From Anaeromyxobacter oryzae (GTDB taxonomy: Bacteria > Myxococcota > Myxococcia > Myxococcales > Anaeromyxobacteraceae): DNA of 64,000 bases. The position numbers and the translations under genes were made by a program. Each line of letters begins with the position of its first letter. Within the stretch, counting starts at the first letter, position 1. Below are positions 61,229 through 64,000 of this stretch, one piece after another. Under the pieces are notes generated by a model, which was not told the origin of the DNA, made no database searches, and saw nothing but the letters and a program-made list of their open reading frames with translations. The stretch lies in contig NZ_AP025591.1 in assembly GCF_023169945.1 (NCBI RefSeq), positions 4,956,481 to 5,020,480 on the forward strand. The letters run 5' to 3'.

Positions 61229-64000
61229 CTACGCGGCGTCGCGGTCGGCGTCCGGCTTCGCCTGCTCGGGCGCAGGGACGGCGTGCGCCTCGTGGCGGCC
61301 GGCGTGCCGGCGCCGGAGCCCGTCGAGCAGCGAGTAGACCACCGGGACCACCACCAGCGTCAGCACCGTCGAGGCCGCGAGGCCGCCGATGATCGCCCAG
61401 GCCATGCCGGTGCGGGTCTCCGCGCCGTCACCGCGCGCGAACGCGACCGGGATCATGCCGGCGATCATGGCGACGCTGGTCATGAGGATCGGCCGGAGCC
61501 GGAGCGGGCCGGCCTCGAGCAGCGCGTCCCGCGTCGAGCGGCCCTCCTCGCGGAGCTGGTTCGTGAACTCCACGATGAGGATGCCGTTCTTTGTGACGAG
61601 GCCGGCGAGCATGATCATGCCGATCATCGCGAGCATCGACATGTACTCGTGGACGAGGAGGAGCGCGCCGATCGCCCCGATCACCGCGAGCGGCAGGGAC
61701 AGCATGATCGTCACCGGGTCGAGGAGGCTCTCGAACTGCGCGGCGAGGATCATGTAGACGAGGATGATCCCGAGGACGAGCGCCATGAGGAACTCGCGGG
61801 CGGTGTTCGCGAGCTCCTTGCCCTGGCCCTCGAAGTCGTGCTGGACCGTCCGGGGGAGGTCCTTCGTGACGCCCTCGAGGAACGCCATCGCCTCGCCGAG
61901 CGAGTAGCTCTTCAGGTCGGCGAGCAGGGTGACCTGCCGCTTCAGCGACTGCCGCTCGATCTGCGACGGCCCCTCGCCCGGCGCGAGCCGGGCGATGCTG
62001 CGCACCTCGACGAGCTCGCCCTTCGGGGTCCGCAGGGTGAGCGCGCCGATGGCGTCGGGGTCGGCGCGGACCTCGGGCGGGAGCTGGAGCTTCACGTCGA
62101 ACTGGTCGCCCTTCTCGCGGTAGGTCGCGAACGCGTCCTGGCCGAGGAAGGCGCGCAGCGTCTGGCCCACCGCCGCGGCGGGGAGCCCGACCGCGGCGGC
62201 CCGGTCGCGGTCCACCTGCACCGAGAGGAGCGGCCGGCCCGACCGGTAGGTCGTGTCCACGTCCGCGAGGCCGGGGTTCGCCTGCATCGCGGCCTTCACC
62301 TTCTCGACGGCGGCGAGCAGCGCGTCCCAGTCGTCGCTGCGGAGGTTGAACTGGACCGCCTGCGGGCGGGAGCCGGCGCCGGCCATCATCTGCTTGTCGG
62401 CGACCGTCAGCAGGGCGCCGGGCGGGGCGGCGAGGTTCGCGCGGAGCCAGCGCTTCAGCTCCTCCTGCTTGAACCGGCGGTCCTTGATCGGGACGAGGTT
62501 CACGGTGAGCGACGCCTTGTTCACGGCCTCGTCCACGCCGCCGCCGACGAGCGCGAAGACGTTCACGACGCCGGGGAGCTTCTCGATCTGCGCCGAGATC
62601 GCCGCCGCCTGCCGCTCGGTGTCGGCGAGGGGCGCGCCGACGGGCAACTCCAGCGTGACCTCGAGCGCGCTCATGTCCTGCGCGGGCATGAAGGTGAACT
62701 GGAGGAACTTGCCGAGCCCGACCGTCACGACGAGCACCGCGACCGCGATCGCGACGGTCGCCCCGCGGTGGTCGAGGGCCCAGTGGAGGGCGCGCCGGTA
62801 GGCGCGCTCGATCGCCAGGAACCCGCGCTCGAGGGTGCGCCCGGCGCCGCCGAGGTGATCGCCGTGCCGCGCGAGGACGCGCGCGGAGAACATCGGCGTG
62901 AGCGTCATCGACACGAAGTAGGAGATCGCGACGGCCACGGCGACGGTGACGCCGAACTGGAAGAAGAAGCGGCCGACCATCCCCTTCATGAAGGCGACCG
63001 GGACGAAGACCGCGACCACCGCCAGCGTCACCGCGAGCACCGCCAGGGCGATCTGCGTCGTGCCGGTCTGGGCCGCGGCGCGCGGCCCCTCGCCCTTCTC
63101 GAGGTGCCGGACGATGTTCTCGATCACGACGATCGCGTCGTCGATGAGGAGGCCGATCGACAGGGTGAGGGCGAGCATCGTGACGACGTTGAAGGTGAAG
63201 TTCGCGAAGTGCATCACCGCGAACGTGCCGATGACCGACGTCGGGAGGGCCACCGCGGCGACGATGGTGGCGCGCCAGTCGCGGAGGAAGATCAGCACGA
63301 CGAGCACTGCGAGGATCGCGCCGAGGAGGAGGTCGTGCTGGACGCCCTCGATCGACGAGCGGATGAAGCGCGAGTTGTCGGAGACGACCTCCACCTTCGA
63401 GCCGGGCGGCAGGTCCTTCTTGAGCTCGGCGAGGTTCTCCTTGATCTGCTCCGCGACGGCGACGGTGTTGGCGCCGGACTGCTTGCGGATGACGAGGCCC
63501 ACGGCGGAGCTGCCGTTCAGGGCCGCGCCGGAGCGCGCCTCCGCCGGGCCGTCCACCACGCTCGCCACGTCGCGGACGCGGATGGGCTTGCCGCCCGGGC
63601 TCGCGACCACGAGGTTCCGGAGCTCGTCCACCGAGCGGGCCTCGGTCTCGAGCTTCACCACCCGCTCCCGGCCGGGCTCGAGGGTGCGGCCGCCGGGGAT
63701 CGCGATGCTCTGGGCGGCGATCGCCTGGGAGAGGTCGGTCGCGGCGAGGCCGTACGACCGCAGCCGCACCGGGTCCACCACGACGCCGATCTCCCGCTTG
63801 CGCCCGCCGACCACGTCGATCGAGCCGACGCCCTGGAGCCGCTGGAGGCCGGGCTTGAGCTCGTCCTCCGCGAGCCGCGTCAGCTCCTCGATGGGCACCG
63901 GGCCGGAGAACGCGAGCTGCACGATGGGCATCGCGCCGAGGTCGAGCTTCTGCACGACGGGCGTCTCGATCTCCTTCGGGAGCTTCGAGAGGGTCGCCTG
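61229..64000 (-). CDS. RND efflux transporter permease (HAE1 type), 5' end outside the window
   Basis: At least 924 residues of an AcrB/MexB-like inner-membrane pump are present. The frame is open to the right edge (SKLPKEIETPVVQKLDLGAM), so about 100-120 N-terminal residues are missing. Proton-relay residues are intact: the Asp pair in SIGLLIDDAIVVIENIVRHL and Lys in GLVTKNGILIVEF. Porter-domain repeats are visible (RVVKLETEARSVDELRNLVV; FTFMPAQDMSALEVTLELPV). The C-terminus ends in a charged tail. The adaptor and outer-membrane channel genes, if present, lie beyond 64000. It would export drugs, metals or organic acids. Confidence 0.94.
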   Translation of the reverse strand, partial: QATLSKLPKEIETPVVQKLDLGAMPIVQLAFSGPVPIEELTRLAEDELKPGLQRLQGVGSIDVVGGRKREIGVVVDPVRLRSYGLAATDLSQAIAAQSIAIPGGRTLEPGRERVVKLETEARSVDELRNLVVASPGGKPIRVRDVASVVDGPAEARSGAALNGSSAVGLVIRKQSGANTVAVAEQIKENLAELKKDLPPGSKVEVVSDNSRFIRSSIEGVQHDLLLGAILAVLVVLIFLRDWRATIVAAVALPTSVIGTFAVMHFANFTFNVVTMLALTLSIGLLIDDAIVVIENIVRHLEKGEGPRAAAQTGTTQIALAVLAVTLAVVAVFVPVAFMKGMVGRFFFQFGVTVAVAVAISYFVSMTLTPMFSARVLARHGDHLGGAGRTLERGFLAIERAYRRALHWALDHRGATVAIAVAVLVVTVGLGKFLQFTFMPAQDMSALEVTLELPVGAPLADTERQAAAISAQIEKLPGVVNVFALVGGGVDEAVNKASLTVNLVPIKDRRFKQEELKRWLRANLAAPPGALLTVADKQMMAGAGSRPQAVQFNLRSDDWDALLAAVEKVKAAMQANPGLADVDTTYRSGRPLLSVQVDRDRAAAVGLPAAAVGQTLRAFLGQDAFATYREKGDQFDVKLQLPPEVRADPDAIGALTLRTPKGELVEVRSIARLAPGEGPSQIERQSLKRQVTLLADLKSYSLGEAMAFLEGVTKDLPRTVQHDFEGQGKELANTAREFLMALVLGIILVYMILAAQFESLLDPVTIMLSLPLAVIGAIGALLLVHEYMSMLAMIGMIMLAGLVTKNGILIVEFTNQLREEGRSTRDALLEAGPLRLRPILMTSVAMIAGMIPVAFARGDGAETRTGMAWAIIGGLAASTVLTLVVVPVVYSLLDGLRRRHAGRHEAHAVPAPEQAKPDADRDAA

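Overview
The window is about 73% G+C with densely packed genes, strong G/C third-position bias and many GTG starts. Gene content includes AgmX/PglI-type and DUF2760 proteins, tandem bacteriohemerythrins, a 2-oxoacid:ferredoxin oxidoreductase, DUF2339/DUF3999 proteins and many alanine-rich lipoproteins. Together these point to a myxobacterium (Myxococcota), most like Anaeromyxobacter. That genus call is an inference from composition and gene families. I saw no rRNA, tRNA, CRISPR array, transposase, integrase or phage gene, so this looks like ordinary chromosome.

Layout. 0-9.6 kb: prolyl oligopeptidase, DJ-1/PfpI protein, two aldo/keto reductases, small envelope proteins, a TetR-headed set (TetR, membrane protein, flavodoxin-fold quinone reductase) and a DUF72 protein. 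9.9-15.5 kb: a DUF2760 / Hsp70 / Hsp70-DUF3731 chaperone-like module. 15.6-19.7 kb: a secreted protein, a gene remnant, rhodanese, DUF1206 and YihY/BrkB membrane proteins, and an EAL protein with a recognisable promoter. 20-26.2 kb: a TudS-YbgA fusion, a frameshifted alanine dehydrogenase, a DksA-like protein, a class II photolyase, an SDR and an LpxO-like hydroxylase. 26.2-34.9 kb: CPBP protease, aldehyde dehydrogenase, dienelactone hydrolase, acyl-CoA dehydrogenase, a triple-GAF/PAS protein and an AgmX-like protein. 35-45 kb: DUF3999-DUF2339 envelope pair and a very large FAD/Fe-S/CCG dehydrogenase.

45-64 kb: three tandem hemerythrins, pyruvate carboxylase, a GbsR/MarR regulator with two matching operators and its likely NAD(P)-binding target, the two-subunit 2-oxoacid:ferredoxin oxidoreductase, a LysR regulator, a lipoprotein, quinone oxidoreductase, acyl-CoA synthetase, an exported DUF5666-like protein, a strong bidirectional terminator and an RND efflux pump running off the right edge.

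How the genes fit together. The metabolic genes (pyruvate carboxylase, 2-oxoacid:ferredoxin oxidoreductase, alanine dehydrogenase, acyl-CoA synthetase and dehydrogenase, aldehyde dehydrogenase, lactate/glycolate-type dehydrogenase) suit a facultatively anaerobic, acetate- or lactate-using lifestyle. The hemerythrins, quinone reductases, rhodanese and photolyase suit an organism that meets oxygen and light stress. Three regulators (TetR, GbsR, LysR) each start at or a few bases after a palindromic operator, consistent with autoregulated, nearly leaderless mRNAs. Two families of palindromic intergenic repeat occur here, and each has also entered a coding region in frame.
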